Source: DASXBA01 sp046729895
Lineage (GTDB): Bacteria; Actinomycetota; Thermoleophilia; Solirubrobacterales; Thermoleophilaceae
Reading direction: 5' to 3'
Length of the DNA stretch: 21,917 nt
Assembly: GCA_046729895.1 (NCBI GenBank)
Contig: JBKPHP010000030.1
Coordinates: 1 to 21,917, forward strand
Under the pieces are notes generated by a model that saw nothing but the letters and a program-made list of their open reading frames with translations, was not told the origin of the DNA and did not search any database. Both the position numbers and the translations under genes were made by a program. Each line of letters starts with the position of its first letter. Positions within the stretch are counted from its first letter, which is position 1. Below are positions 7,445 through 15,646 of the stretch, in pieces.

Positions 7445-7882
7445 TTAGCCGCTCTCACCGGGCGGCACAGTGGCCGCGAGCTCGACCAGGCCCGCAAGCG
7501 CTGCCGGGATCGAGCGTTCGAGGCGAGCGCCCACCGTGTGCCGCATCAGCGGCGTAGCGGGACCCGTCATGCGTACCCGGAGACTGATGCGCAGCTGCCC
7601 GCCCTGCACGTCCGCGAGCTCGTGCTCGAAGCGCAGCCGCATGAACCGCTCCGAGGCCTCCGTCACGAGGCGCTGCTCGGGCTCGATCTCGAGGATCTTC
7701 AGGTTCGAGGTCGGACCGCCCGCCGCACGTATCGTGCCAGTCGCACCCTCCCTCACCGGTCCCTCGAGTTCGGCGCGACCCACCCCCGGGTTCCAGCGCG
7801 GCCAACCCGGGACCTCCATCAACAGCGCCCAGATCCGCTCACGAGAGGTAGGCGCCTGTACTGAATCCTCGAACTCCCACAT
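7445..7882 (-). CDS. SRPBCC family protein (polyketide cyclase/START-like fold)
   Basis: The product is 145 residues. It opens MWEFEDSVQAPTSRERIWALL and continues VPGWPRWNPGVGRAEL, the common start of SRPBCC proteins: a beta strand, two short helices, then a Trp-Pro-x-Trp turn. Later strands include LEIEPEQRLVTEA and LRFEHELADV, and the protein ends in a long amphipathic helix (RSIPAALAGLVELAAT). The fold makes a hydrophobic cavity for a small ligand; the ligand is unknown. ATG 7882 is chosen over upstream codons because the domain begins there and GGAG lies 8 bases before it. No operon partner is evident apart from same-strand neighbours. Confidence 0.85.
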   Translation of the reverse strand: MWEFEDSVQAPTSRERIWALLMEVPGWPRWNPGVGRAELEGPVREGATGTIRAAGGPTSNLKILEIEPEQRLVTEASERFMRLRFEHELADVQGGQLRISLRVRMTGPATPLMRHTVGARLERSIPAALAGLVELAATVPPGESG

Positions 7883-8010
7883 CAACGAATCTCCATCGTC
7901 GGCGCGCGGAAGTCTCTCACGGCCCACCGGTGATGCGGCCGCACCATACGCCCGCCGGGCCAGGCACGATCAATGCCGGCAACTCATACGGCCTCGGCGT
8001 CGCGACTGGT

Positions 8011-8415
8011 CTAGCGGATGGCTTGGCCGATTCCGAGCATGTTGCCCTCACTGTCGCGAAACCAGGCACCGCGCTCGCCCTTGGCGCCCTTGCTCGGATA
8101 GTTGCCGGAGATCTCGGCTATTCCGTCGACCGTCCTCAGACCCGGCAGGTCCACCTCTTCGAACACGACGCCCCGCTCCCTCAGCGCGCCGACCGTTGCT
8201 TGGATGTCGTCGACCTCCCAGGCCATTTGCGTGAACGTCCCCGGCGCCGCTCCAGCGGACTCGAACAGAGCAAACTCGCCGGTCTCGCAGCGGTAGAGCA
8301 GGCCTCCCGGCCGCTCGTCCGCCGGCTCGAGGCCGAGCTTCTCCGCGTAGAACCTACGCGCTCGAGTCAGGTCCCGTGCGGGGAGCCGCGCCGCCACGCG
8401 ACCACTCTTCAGCAT
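8011..8415 (-). CDS. VOC family protein (glyoxalase/bleomycin resistance fold)
   Basis: The product is 134 residues, a single VOC unit of two beta-alpha-beta-beta-beta modules. The first module has ARLPARDLTRARRFYAEKLGL; the second has MAWEVDDIQATVGALRERGV, then FRDSEGNMLGIGQ. The usual metal ligand positions are not obviously His or Glu in the first module, so it may bind a ligand without a metal or use atypical residues. ATG 8415 is preceded by GGAG at a suitable distance. Substrate unknown; such proteins range from lyases and dioxygenases to drug-binding resistance proteins. Confidence 0.88.
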   Translation of the reverse strand: MLKSGRVAARLPARDLTRARRFYAEKLGLEPADERPGGLLYRCETGEFALFESAGAAPGTFTQMAWEVDDIQATVGALRERGVVFEEVDLPGLRTVDGIAEISGNYPSKGAKGERGAWFRDSEGNMLGIGQAIR

Positions 8416-8551
8416 GATGTCTCCGTCTCCGGGTGTCTGACTTCTACCGAAGACCTCGCTCGACCCTTGAAATCATCGAGGCGGATGCCGGGGCCGTCCC
8501 TCGGTCGTGCTCGGGGACAATCGGTACCGCCTGTCGGTGGGCTCCCGCTGA

Positions 8552-10177
8552 TCAGGCCGGGTCCGATGCCGCGACCGCCGCGTCCGACTCGGCTCGCAGG
8601 CGCGCGCTCTCCTCGAACTCGCCGCGGAACTCCTTGAGGCTCTCAGCCAGGGCCGAGAAGTCGGACCCGGGAAGCACGAGCACGTCGAGCGGTGTCAGTG
8701 CCCGAGTCGTGGCGGTCCGGGGATGACGCCCGAGCAGCGCCATCTCCCCGAAGTACTCGCCCGGCCCGAGCGTCCTCACCACGCGCGGCCCGGCGTCGAA
8801 GCGCTTCGAGACCTCGACCCGGCCGGAGAGGATCATGAACAGGCTGTCGCCGCTATCCCCCTCGGCGAACACGGTCTCCCCCGGCTCGTAGTGGCCTTGC
8901 GTAGCGCCACTGCCCCCACCCAGATTGAGCTGGACGGGGTTGGGCTGGAGCACCACGTCGCTCACCCACGAGATGGCGACACGTGTCTTGCGACTCGCGC
9001 CTGGAAGCTTGGACCAATAGAGGCCGCGCCACATCAACCATGCCGGTAGGCCCGCCAGGCGCACCCCGCCGGGCAGCTCGGCGACGGCGTGGTGGTGGCC
9101 GAGAACGCTGAGCTTTCCGCGACCGGTGAACGCGAACCGGCGCAACGGCGCGCCGGTGTGACGAGCGACGATGTTCGCGGCGAGCTGCTTTGCCTGACGG
9201 ATGGCGTGCTGCGCGGTGGGCGGGCACGGCTCGCCGTTCGGCATGGGGACCAGTCCGCAGTCCCCGACGGCCCACACTCCATCGGACCCCTCGACCGCAA
9301 TGGTGCCGTCGCACTTCAGCCGTCCGTGGGTACTGGGCAGCCCGAGCTGCTCCACGACCGGGTTTGGCGAGGACGGCACGGTTGAAATGAGCGTGCGAGT
9401 CGGGATCCGCCGCCCACCCGAAAGCGCCGCGCTCCTGGGGCTCGCCGCCACGACACTCTGACCGAGCATCAGCTCGATGCCCTGCTCGGCAAGTGCCGTG
9501 GTCGCGTAGCTCGCGAGTCGTGGCGTGAGCTCGTGCTCGAGCAATCTCGTACCTCTGTGCACCAGGATGATCCGGACGTCGCCCTGCGGGATCGACCGGT
9601 AGTCCCGGGCGGCCCGCCGCACGAAGTCGTTGAGGCCCGCCGCCAGCTCCGTGCCCGAGAAGCCTCCACCCGCCACGACGAAGGTCAGCATGGTTCGGCG
9701 CAGGTCCGGGTCGCGCTCCACCGACGACTGCTCCAGCACGTGGATGACGTGGTTGCGGATGCGCACCGCGTCGGCAAGGGTCTTGAAGGGCAAGGCGTGC
9801 TCGGGAAGGCCTGGGACTCCCCGGAAGTCGGTGACGCTCCCGAGCGCGACGACAAGGTGATCGAAAGCCAGCTCCTGCTTTCGGGGCCTGAGCCCCGCGG
9901 CAAGGGTCACCACGCGTCGATCCAGGTCGACGCCCTCGATCTCCCGTACGAAAAGACGCGTGCCCTTCAGCAACTGCCGCAGTGGGCTGACCGTGTCGAG
10001 AAGGCCGACATCTCCAGCGATGACCTCTGCCAGCATGGGTTGGAAGACCAGGTAGTTCTCGCGGTTGACCAGCGAGACGTCGACGGGTGCGCCCTTGGCG
10101 ACAAGGCGTTCGAGGTGCAGCGCGGTGTAGACCCCGCCGAAGCCACCGCCCAGGACGACTACTCGGGCGGGCCTCAC
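8552..10177 (-). CDS. Type II NADH dehydrogenase-like FAD oxidoreductase fused to a C-terminal cyclic-nucleotide-binding domain
   Basis: The product is 541 residues. The flavoprotein part (1 to about 420) has the FAD dinucleotide fold VVVLGGGFGGVYTALHL (7-22), FQPMLAEVIAG (45-55), the NADH fold FVVAGGGFSGTELAAGL (166-182), VWAVGDCG near 301-308, and a TAQHAIRQA quinone-site-like motif near 321-329. This predicts electron transfer from NAD(P)H to quinone at the inner face of the membrane. Residues about 428-515 form a cNMP domain: YEPGETVFAEGDSGDSLFMI, then a well-kept phosphate-binding cassette FGEMALLGRHPRTAT with Glu478 and Arg487. The fusion suggests control of the oxidoreductase by a cyclic nucleotide or similar ligand. 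GTG 10177 directly follows an in-frame TAG, so it is the earliest start; AAAGG lies 10 bases upstream. Confidence 0.9.
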   Translation of the reverse strand: MRPARVVVLGGGFGGVYTALHLERLVAKGAPVDVSLVNRENYLVFQPMLAEVIAGDVGLLDTVSPLRQLLKGTRLFVREIEGVDLDRRVVTLAAGLRPRKQELAFDHLVVALGSVTDFRGVPGLPEHALPFKTLADAVRIRNHVIHVLEQSSVERDPDLRRTMLTFVVAGGGFSGTELAAGLNDFVRRAARDYRSIPQGDVRIILVHRGTRLLEHELTPRLASYATTALAEQGIELMLGQSVVAASPRSAALSGGRRIPTRTLISTVPSSPNPVVEQLGLPSTHGRLKCDGTIAVEGSDGVWAVGDCGLVPMPNGEPCPPTAQHAIRQAKQLAANIVARHTGAPLRRFAFTGRGKLSVLGHHHAVAELPGGVRLAGLPAWLMWRGLYWSKLPGASRKTRVAISWVSDVVLQPNPVQLNLGGGSGATQGHYEPGETVFAEGDSGDSLFMILSGRVEVSKRFDAGPRVVRTLGPGEYFGEMALLGRHPRTATTRALTPLDVLVLPGSDFSALAESLKEFRGEFEESARLRAESDAAVAASDPA

Positions 10178-10333
10178 CTAGCGCGGGCCTTTGCCGGCGT
10201 CAGCACCCGGCGTTCCCTTGTAAGGCGCACGTCGGGTCGAGTCTCTGGTGGCCGTCGTCGATCCCGGAGTTCGTGGTGAGCCAGAGTAGCCCGCGCGAAA
10301 AGCGAGTTCAAACGAGCGATGATCCATCAGGAC

Positions 10334-11281
10334 CTAGCGGCGCATGTGCTCGATCAGCGCCGGGACGATGCGCTCGTGGGCGTCCTCTTGGAGGTAGTGG
10401 CCGGCGTCGGCCAGTCGCAGCACCTCGGCGTCCGGGAAGGTCTGCAGCCACAACTGCTCGAGCACCTGCCTCCTGAAGGCGACGTCCTTCAGGGCCCAGG
10501 CGATGCCGACGGGCTTGTCGCGGAAGTGCTGGCTCAACTGCCGCTCGACGTCGGCACAGAGATCGGACACGGCCCCGCTTGGGCCGGCCGGGATCTCACG
10601 GGGGAAGACGAGGATCGGCGTCCGGCTCGCGGCCGTCGGATGCGGGGCGCGGTAGGCGTGCTTGACCGTTGGGGTCAGGCGCTCACGCCTGACGACGCCG
10701 GCTCGGAAGAGGAAGACCCGCTTGAACAGATCGAGGCGCTTGACCATCACTTCGCCGATCCCCGGCATGCGGAAGAGCCTCAGCGGCAGGGGCAGCGAGA
10801 CATCGCTCCGTGGGCGGTGGGCGAACGTGTTCAGGATGAACAAGGAGCGCACACGCTGGGGATGCCGAGTCGCCCACCAGAGCCCGATCGGACCGCCCCA
10901 ATCCTGTGGGACCACGATCGCGCCGGTGAGATCGAGCGACTCGAGCAGTGCCTCCATCCGCTCCGCGTGCCTCCTGATCGTGTAGAGCTCCGGGCGGTCG
11001 GGCTTGTCCGAGCGACCGAACCCGAGGTGGTCGGGAACGATTGCCCGATGGCCCGCATCCACCAGCGGTGGGATGAAATTGCGATACAGGTAGCCCCAGG
11101 TGGGATTGCCGTGGAGCATCACGACCGGCGCGCCGTCGCGGGGTCCGGCGTCGACGTAGTGCATCCGCCCGTCGTCGGTGTGGAACCAGCGCGGCTGGTG
11201 CGGCCAGGTACCGGCGAAGGTCCAGTCCACCGTCAGCTTGGTCCTGGCGTGCCGGGTCGTGAGTTCACCGCGGCGCAGCAT
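10334..11281 (-). CDS. Haloalkane dehalogenase-like alpha/beta hydrolase
   Basis: The product is 315 residues. Active-site features match haloalkane dehalogenases: HGNP (57-60, oxyanion and halide Asn), nucleophile Asp127 followed by Trp128 in VVPQDWGGPIGLWW, acid Asp266 in WALKDVAF, and His295 in ADAGHYLQED. These enzymes cleave carbon-halogen bonds by forming an ester on Asp, with halide held by the adjacent Trp. Other Asp-nucleophile hydrolases share parts of this pattern, so the substrate is not certain. The frame is open upstream to 11812, but that part overlaps the ABC gene on the other strand. ATG 11281 has AGGTGG only one base away; a GTG at 11230 with an upstream AGGA (11 bases) is an alternative. 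It is divergent from the ABC exporter gene. Confidence 0.82.
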   Translation of the reverse strand: MLRRGELTTRHARTKLTVDWTFAGTWPHQPRWFHTDDGRMHYVDAGPRDGAPVVMLHGNPTWGYLYRNFIPPLVDAGHRAIVPDHLGFGRSDKPDRPELYTIRRHAERMEALLESLDLTGAIVVPQDWGGPIGLWWATRHPQRVRSLFILNTFAHRPRSDVSLPLPLRLFRMPGIGEVMVKRLDLFKRVFLFRAGVVRRERLTPTVKHAYRAPHPTAASRTPILVFPREIPAGPSGAVSDLCADVERQLSQHFRDKPVGIAWALKDVAFRRQVLEQLWLQTFPDAEVLRLADAGHYLQEDAHERIVPALIEHMRR

Positions 11282-11315
11282 TCCACCTGGGCCCGCTGTT
11301 CGCAGTGAGCGACAC

Positions 11316-11330
11316 CTTGGACCAAGTCCA
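11316..11330. promoter_or_regulatory. Overlapping inverted repeats in the dehalogenase/ABC divergent spacer
   Basis: CTTGG-A-CCAAG (11316-11326) overlaps TGGAC-CAA-GTCCA (11318-11330). Both are perfect 5-bp inverted repeats in the 117-base region between the two divergent starts, where an operator for a dimeric regulator would be expected. No regulator gene is adjacent. Short repeats like this arise often by chance. Confidence 0.3.
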
Positions 11331-11398
11331 GGCGGCCGACTACCGGGCTGGTGGTGGGCGGCCCCGGCCGCAGCCCCCGAAACGCAGGACCGACGAGT

Positions 11399-13231
11399 AT
11401 GGTCGTTCGGGGCATGAGCACGCTCCCATCCTCTGCACCCGCTGCTCGGGTCGAGGCTGTGGCCAAGCGCTTCGGATCGACTGTGGCGCTCGCGGGCGTC
11501 GACCTCGCGGTGCCCGAGGGAACGGTGTTCGGGCTGCTCGGCCCGAACGGGGCGGGCAAGACCACGCTCGTCCGGATCCTCGCCACGCTGCTCAGGCCCG
11601 ACGCGGGCCGGGCGGAGGTCCTCGGGCACGACGTCATGCGCGAGCCCGCCGCTGTTCGCGAGCTGCTCGGGTTGACGGGGCAATTCGCGGCCGTCGACGA
11701 GATCCTGACCGGGCGCGAGAACCTGGAGATGTTCGGCCGCCTGTTCAAGCTCTCGCGGGACGATGCTCGCCGCCGCGCCGACGAGCTGCTCGAGCGCTTC
11801 GACCTGGCCCACGCGGCCGACCGCCCGGCGCGGACGTACTCAGGCGGCATGCGCCGCCGGCTCGACCTCGCATCGAGCCTGCTCACGCGCCCGCGGATCC
11901 TCTTCCTCGACGAGCCGACCACAGGCCTCGACCCGCGCAGCCGCAACCAGATCTGGGCGATCGTGCGCGAGCTCCGGGGCGAAGGCACGACGCTTCTGCT
12001 GACCACCCAGTACCTCGAGGAGGCCGACCAGCTCGCGGACCGGATCGCCGTCATCGACCGGGGCAAGGTGATCGCGGAGGGAACCGGGAACGAGCTCAAG
12101 GACCGCGTGGGAGGTCAGATCCTGGAGGTGGCGCTCTCCAGCGCGGCGCAGCGCGATCAGGCGCAAGCCGTGCTCTCCCGGGTGGGCTGCGGCGAACCGG
12201 AGCCCGACGAACGCCCGGACCGGCTCACGCTTCCGGCCCCCCGGGACGGTCTCGAGCTCGTCGAGGAGGCAGCCGCGGAGCTACGCCGGGCGGGGATCGC
12301 CGTGAGCGACCTCGGCCTGCGGAGGCCCACGCTGGACGACGTCTTCCTGCAGCTGACCGGCGCGCCGCCGAGCGAGGACGGCGGCCCGCCCCCGGTGGCT
12401 GCCACCGAGCCGACCAGCGAGTCGGGCGCGCCAATCCTGCGGCTGCAGCCCCCATCGCCGCGGGCCCTGCGCTTGGCCCTCGGCGACGCCGCCGTTGTCA
12501 CGGGGCGCAACCTGCGCCATTTCATTCGCCAGCCTCAGCTGCTGATCTTCTCGACCATCCAGCCGATCATGTTCGTGCTGCTGTTCGTCTACGTGTTCGG
12601 CGGCGCGGTCAGCGGCTCGCTGCCTCCGGGGGTCGATTACGTCGACTTCCTGCTGCCCGGAATCTTCGTGCAGTCGGTGACCTTCCGCGCGACTCAGACG
12701 GCCATCGGCTTGGCCGAGGACCTGGAACGCGGGGTGGTCGACCGCTTTCGCTCGATGCCGATGGCGCGTTCGGCCGTGCTGCTGGGCCGCACCGTGGCAG
12801 ACCTGGTGCGCAACGTGCTGATCATCGGGCTGATGATCGTGGTCGGCTACGCGGTCGGCTTTCGCTTCCACGGAGGCGTGTCGGGGGCGCTTGCCGCGAT
12901 AGTGGTCGTCGCCGCCTTCGGCTTCGCGCTCAGTTGGATCTTCGCCTTCGTGGCCCTCACGGTGCGGGGTGCCGAAGCCGCGCAGTCGGCGGGCTTCGTA
13001 GTGGTCTTCCCGCTCGTCTTCGCGAGCTCGGTGTTCGTGCCGGTCTCCACCATGCCGGACTGGCTTCAGGCCTTTGCGAAGGTAAGCCCCGTGACGCTCA
13101 CGGCGGATGCCGCCCGCAGGTATGCGCTCACCGGCGGACCGAATTCGCTGGGAGGGGCCGCGGCGTGGATCTTCGGGGTGCTGGCCGTGTTCATTCCGCT
13201 GTGCGTATGGCGCTACCGGCGAATGAGCTAA
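11399..13231 (+). CDS. ABC exporter, fused ATPase and ABC-2 permease (DrrA-DrrB type)
   Basis: The product is 610 residues. The ATPase half has Walker A GPNGAGKTT (48-56), Q-loop TGQF near 93-96, signature YSGGM (147-151) and Walker B ILFLDEP (167-173), followed by TTGLDP. The H-loop position reads TTQYLEEAD, Gln in place of His, as in DrrA-type drug exporters. A DrrA-like C-terminal region and a Pro/Glu-rich linker (about 335-375) lead into an ABC-2 permease half with about six membrane segments, including LLIFSTIQPIMFVLLFVYVF. As half-transporters with both parts in one chain they act as dimers, exporting lipids, drugs or hydrophobic products. ATG 11399 has AGGA 9 bases upstream; ATG 11414 (MSTLPSS) is an alternative. 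The GH65 gene starts 22 bases after its stop. Confidence 0.93.
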   Translation: MVVRGMSTLPSSAPAARVEAVAKRFGSTVALAGVDLAVPEGTVFGLLGPNGAGKTTLVRILATLLRPDAGRAEVLGHDVMREPAAVRELLGLTGQFAAVDEILTGRENLEMFGRLFKLSRDDARRRADELLERFDLAHAADRPARTYSGGMRRRLDLASSLLTRPRILFLDEPTTGLDPRSRNQIWAIVRELRGEGTTLLLTTQYLEEADQLADRIAVIDRGKVIAEGTGNELKDRVGGQILEVALSSAAQRDQAQAVLSRVGCGEPEPDERPDRLTLPAPRDGLELVEEAAAELRRAGIAVSDLGLRRPTLDDVFLQLTGAPPSEDGGPPPVAATEPTSESGAPILRLQPPSPRALRLALGDAAVVTGRNLRHFIRQPQLLIFSTIQPIMFVLLFVYVFGGAVSGSLPPGVDYVDFLLPGIFVQSVTFRATQTAIGLAEDLERGVVDRFRSMPMARSAVLLGRTVADLVRNVLIIGLMIVVGYAVGFRFHGGVSGALAAIVVVAAFGFALSWIFAFVALTVRGAEAAQSAGFVVVFPLVFASSVFVPVSTMPDWLQAFAKVSPVTLTADAARRYALTGGPNSLGGAAAWIFGVLAVFIPLCVWRYRRMS

Positions 13232-13253
13232 GGCTCGAGGCGCTGGACCGACC

Positions 13254-15608
13254 GTGATCCAGCATCCCGCCTTCGTTGTCGAGCCGTGGGCGTTGCGTGA
13301 GATCGAGCTCGAGCTGGACACCCTCGCTCAGACCGAGTCGGTCTTCGCGCTTGCCAACGGACACCTCGGGCTGCGGGCAAACCTCGACGAGGGCGAGCCC
13401 TACGGCCTGCCGGGGACCTATCTGAACGGGTTCTACGAGGTACGTCCCATGCCCTACGCCGAAGCGGGCTACGGCTACCCGGAGGCCGGCCAGAGCGTGG
13501 TGAACGTGACGAACGGAAAGATCATGCGTCTCTTGGTCGACGATGAGCCCTTCGACGTCCGTTACGGGGAACTGCGCAGGCACGAACGCGTGCTGGACCT
13601 GCGCGCAGGCTTGCTCCGCCGGCACGTCGAATGGGTCTCCCCGACCGGGCGCCCCGTGCGCATCAGCTCGATACGCCTCGTTTCGTTCTCGCAACGGGCC
13701 GTAGCCGCCTTTCTCTACGAGGTTGAGCCGCTGGAGGGAACGGCGCCCGTTGTCGTGCAATCCGAGCTCGTGGCCAACGAGCCCCTCCCGGCCCCGGACG
13801 GCGATCCGCGAGCGGCTGCCGCGCTCAGCTCGCCCCTGCGCTCCGAGCTCTTCTACGACCGCGCAAACCGCGCGATGCTCGTGCACGTTACGAAGGCGAG
13901 CGAGCTACGCATGGCCGCGGCGATGGACCACGTCGTGGACGGCCCACCCGGTACCGAGATTGCGTCTGAGAGCTTCGATGACCTGGCCCGCGTGACGGTC
14001 ACCGCGGAGCTCGGCGACGGGGAGCGCCTGAGGGTGGTGAAGTTCCTGGCCTACGGCTGGTCGAGCCGGCGGTCGACGGCGGCGGTCCGCGACCAGGTCG
14101 CAGCGGCGCTGGCCGAGGCACGGCACACCGGCTGGGATCGGCTGGTCGCTGCCCAGCGTGACTATCTCAACGACTTCTGGGATCGCGCCGACATCGAGCT
14201 CGCAGGCGATGCGGAGCTCCAGCAGGCGGTTCGCTTCGCCCTGTTTCACACGCTCCAGGCCGGGGCCAGGGCCGAGCAGCGAGCCATCGCAGCCAAGGGG
14301 CTGACTGGGCCGGGCTACGACGGGCACACCTTCTGGGACACCGAGACCTTCGTGCTACCGGTGCTGACGTACACGGCGCCGGACGCCGCGAGGGATGCCC
14401 TGCGCTGGCGACATGCCACGCTCGATCTGGCCCGCGAGCGGGCCAAGGTGCTCGGCTTGGAGGGCGCGGCTTTCCCCTGGCGCACGATTGGCGGCGAAGA
14501 GTGCTCGGGCTACTGGCCCGCCGGGACGGCCGCGTTCCATGTAGGGGCTGACGTCGCCGACGCGGTGGCGCGCTACCAGGCGACGACCGCTGACGAGGCC
14601 TTCGAGCGAGAGGTGGGCCTGGAGCTCCTGGTCGAGACCGCGAGGCTGTGGCTCTCACTGGGCCACCACGACACCCGCGGGCGTTTTCGCATCGACGGCG
14701 TGACGGGGCCGGACGAATACAGCGCCGTCGCCGACAACAACGTCTACACCAACCTGATGGCCCAGGGGAACCTGCGGAAAGCCGCGGACGCCGCCGAGCG
14801 CCAGCCCGCGCGCGCGGCCGAGCTCGGCGTCGACGAGGAGGAGACGACACGCTGGGGCGACGCCGCCCAGGCGATGCTCGTTCCCTATGACGAGGCGCTC
14901 GGCGTCCACCCCCAGGCCGAGGGTTTCACCGACCACGAACACTGGGACTTCGAGGCCACGATGGCTGACCAGTACCCGTTGCTGCTGCACTTTCCCTACT
15001 TCGACCTCTACCGCAAGCAGGTGGTCAAGCAGGCGGACCTGGTGCTGGCCTTGCACCTGCGCGGCGACGCGTTCGGTGAAGAGGAGAAGGCGCGGGACTT
15101 TGCCTACTACGAGCGGCTGACGGTCCGCGACTCGTCGCTGTCGGCCTGCACGCAAGCGGTGGTGGCCGCCGAGGTCGGGCACCTCGAGCTGGCTTACGAC
15201 TATTTCGCTCAGGCGGCGCTGATGGACCTGGACGATTTCGAGCGCAACACGCGCGACGGGGTCCATATCGCAGCCTTGGCAGGCGCGTGGATCACGGCGA
15301 TCGCGGGGTTCGGGGGAATGCGCGACCACGGTGGTGTCCTCAGCTTCAAGCCCCGCCTGCCGGAGGCGCTGACGCGGCTGGCGTTCCGGCTCTGCTTCCG
15401 CGGGCGGAGCCTGCATGTGGAGATCGCGCGCGGGCAGGCGACCTACTCGCTCAAGGGTGGGCCGCCGCTCGAGATCACCCATGACGGCGAGGCGGCGACG
15501 GTCAGCGTGGAGCGGCCGCTGCTGTGTCCCATCGAGGCCTCACCCGCGCGCGAGGCTCCCGAGCAGCCGCCCGGGAGAGCGCCGCCGCGGAGACGCCCTC
15601 AACGGTGA
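13254..15608 (+). CDS. Glycoside hydrolase family 65 protein (probable disaccharide phosphorylase)
   Basis: The product is 784 residues, a normal GH65 length. It has the N-terminal beta-sandwich (ALANGHLGLRANLDEG, YLNGFYE), the (alpha/alpha)6 barrel with HTFWDTETFVLPVL (about 358-371), and GVTGPDEYSAVADNNVYTN holding the general acid Glu488, equivalent to the characterised Glu487 of Lactobacillus brevis maltose phosphorylase. KQVVKQADLVLAL and TVRDSSLSACTQAV are typical of the phosphorylase members, where they form the sugar and phosphate site. Reaction: phosphorolysis of an alpha-glucosyl disaccharide such as trehalose, maltose or kojibiose; the exact substrate cannot be read. The enzyme is cytosolic. 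The last 30 residues are Pro/Arg-rich and outside the domain. Start is GTG 13254. It is probably co-transcribed with the ABC exporter. Confidence 0.93.
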   Translation: MIQHPAFVVEPWALREIELELDTLAQTESVFALANGHLGLRANLDEGEPYGLPGTYLNGFYEVRPMPYAEAGYGYPEAGQSVVNVTNGKIMRLLVDDEPFDVRYGELRRHERVLDLRAGLLRRHVEWVSPTGRPVRISSIRLVSFSQRAVAAFLYEVEPLEGTAPVVVQSELVANEPLPAPDGDPRAAAALSSPLRSELFYDRANRAMLVHVTKASELRMAAAMDHVVDGPPGTEIASESFDDLARVTVTAELGDGERLRVVKFLAYGWSSRRSTAAVRDQVAAALAEARHTGWDRLVAAQRDYLNDFWDRADIELAGDAELQQAVRFALFHTLQAGARAEQRAIAAKGLTGPGYDGHTFWDTETFVLPVLTYTAPDAARDALRWRHATLDLARERAKVLGLEGAAFPWRTIGGEECSGYWPAGTAAFHVGADVADAVARYQATTADEAFEREVGLELLVETARLWLSLGHHDTRGRFRIDGVTGPDEYSAVADNNVYTNLMAQGNLRKAADAAERQPARAAELGVDEEETTRWGDAAQAMLVPYDEALGVHPQAEGFTDHEHWDFEATMADQYPLLLHFPYFDLYRKQVVKQADLVLALHLRGDAFGEEEKARDFAYYERLTVRDSSLSACTQAVVAAEVGHLELAYDYFAQAALMDLDDFERNTRDGVHIAALAGAWITAIAGFGGMRDHGGVLSFKPRLPEALTRLAFRLCFRGRSLHVEIARGQATYSLKGGPPLEITHDGEAATVSVERPLLCPIEASPAREAPEQPPGRAPPRRRPQR

Positions 15609-15646
15609 TGGCGAGCCGCGGCGGCGTCCCAGCCGAGCCGCGCCGC

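Noticed and set aside
11305..13257. A 650-residue plus-strand frame overlapping the ABC gene
   Set aside because: Arg/Ala/Gly-rich shadow; the real ABC motifs lie in the other frame.
12281..13321. A 346-residue minus-strand frame opposite the ABC permease half
   Set aside because: His/Asp/Arg-rich antisense translation without recognisable domains; the permease on the plus strand is convincing.
15609..15646. Possible bidirectional terminator between GH65 and the OsmC-like gene
   Set aside because: GC-rich arms pair only imperfectly and there is no T-run on either strand.
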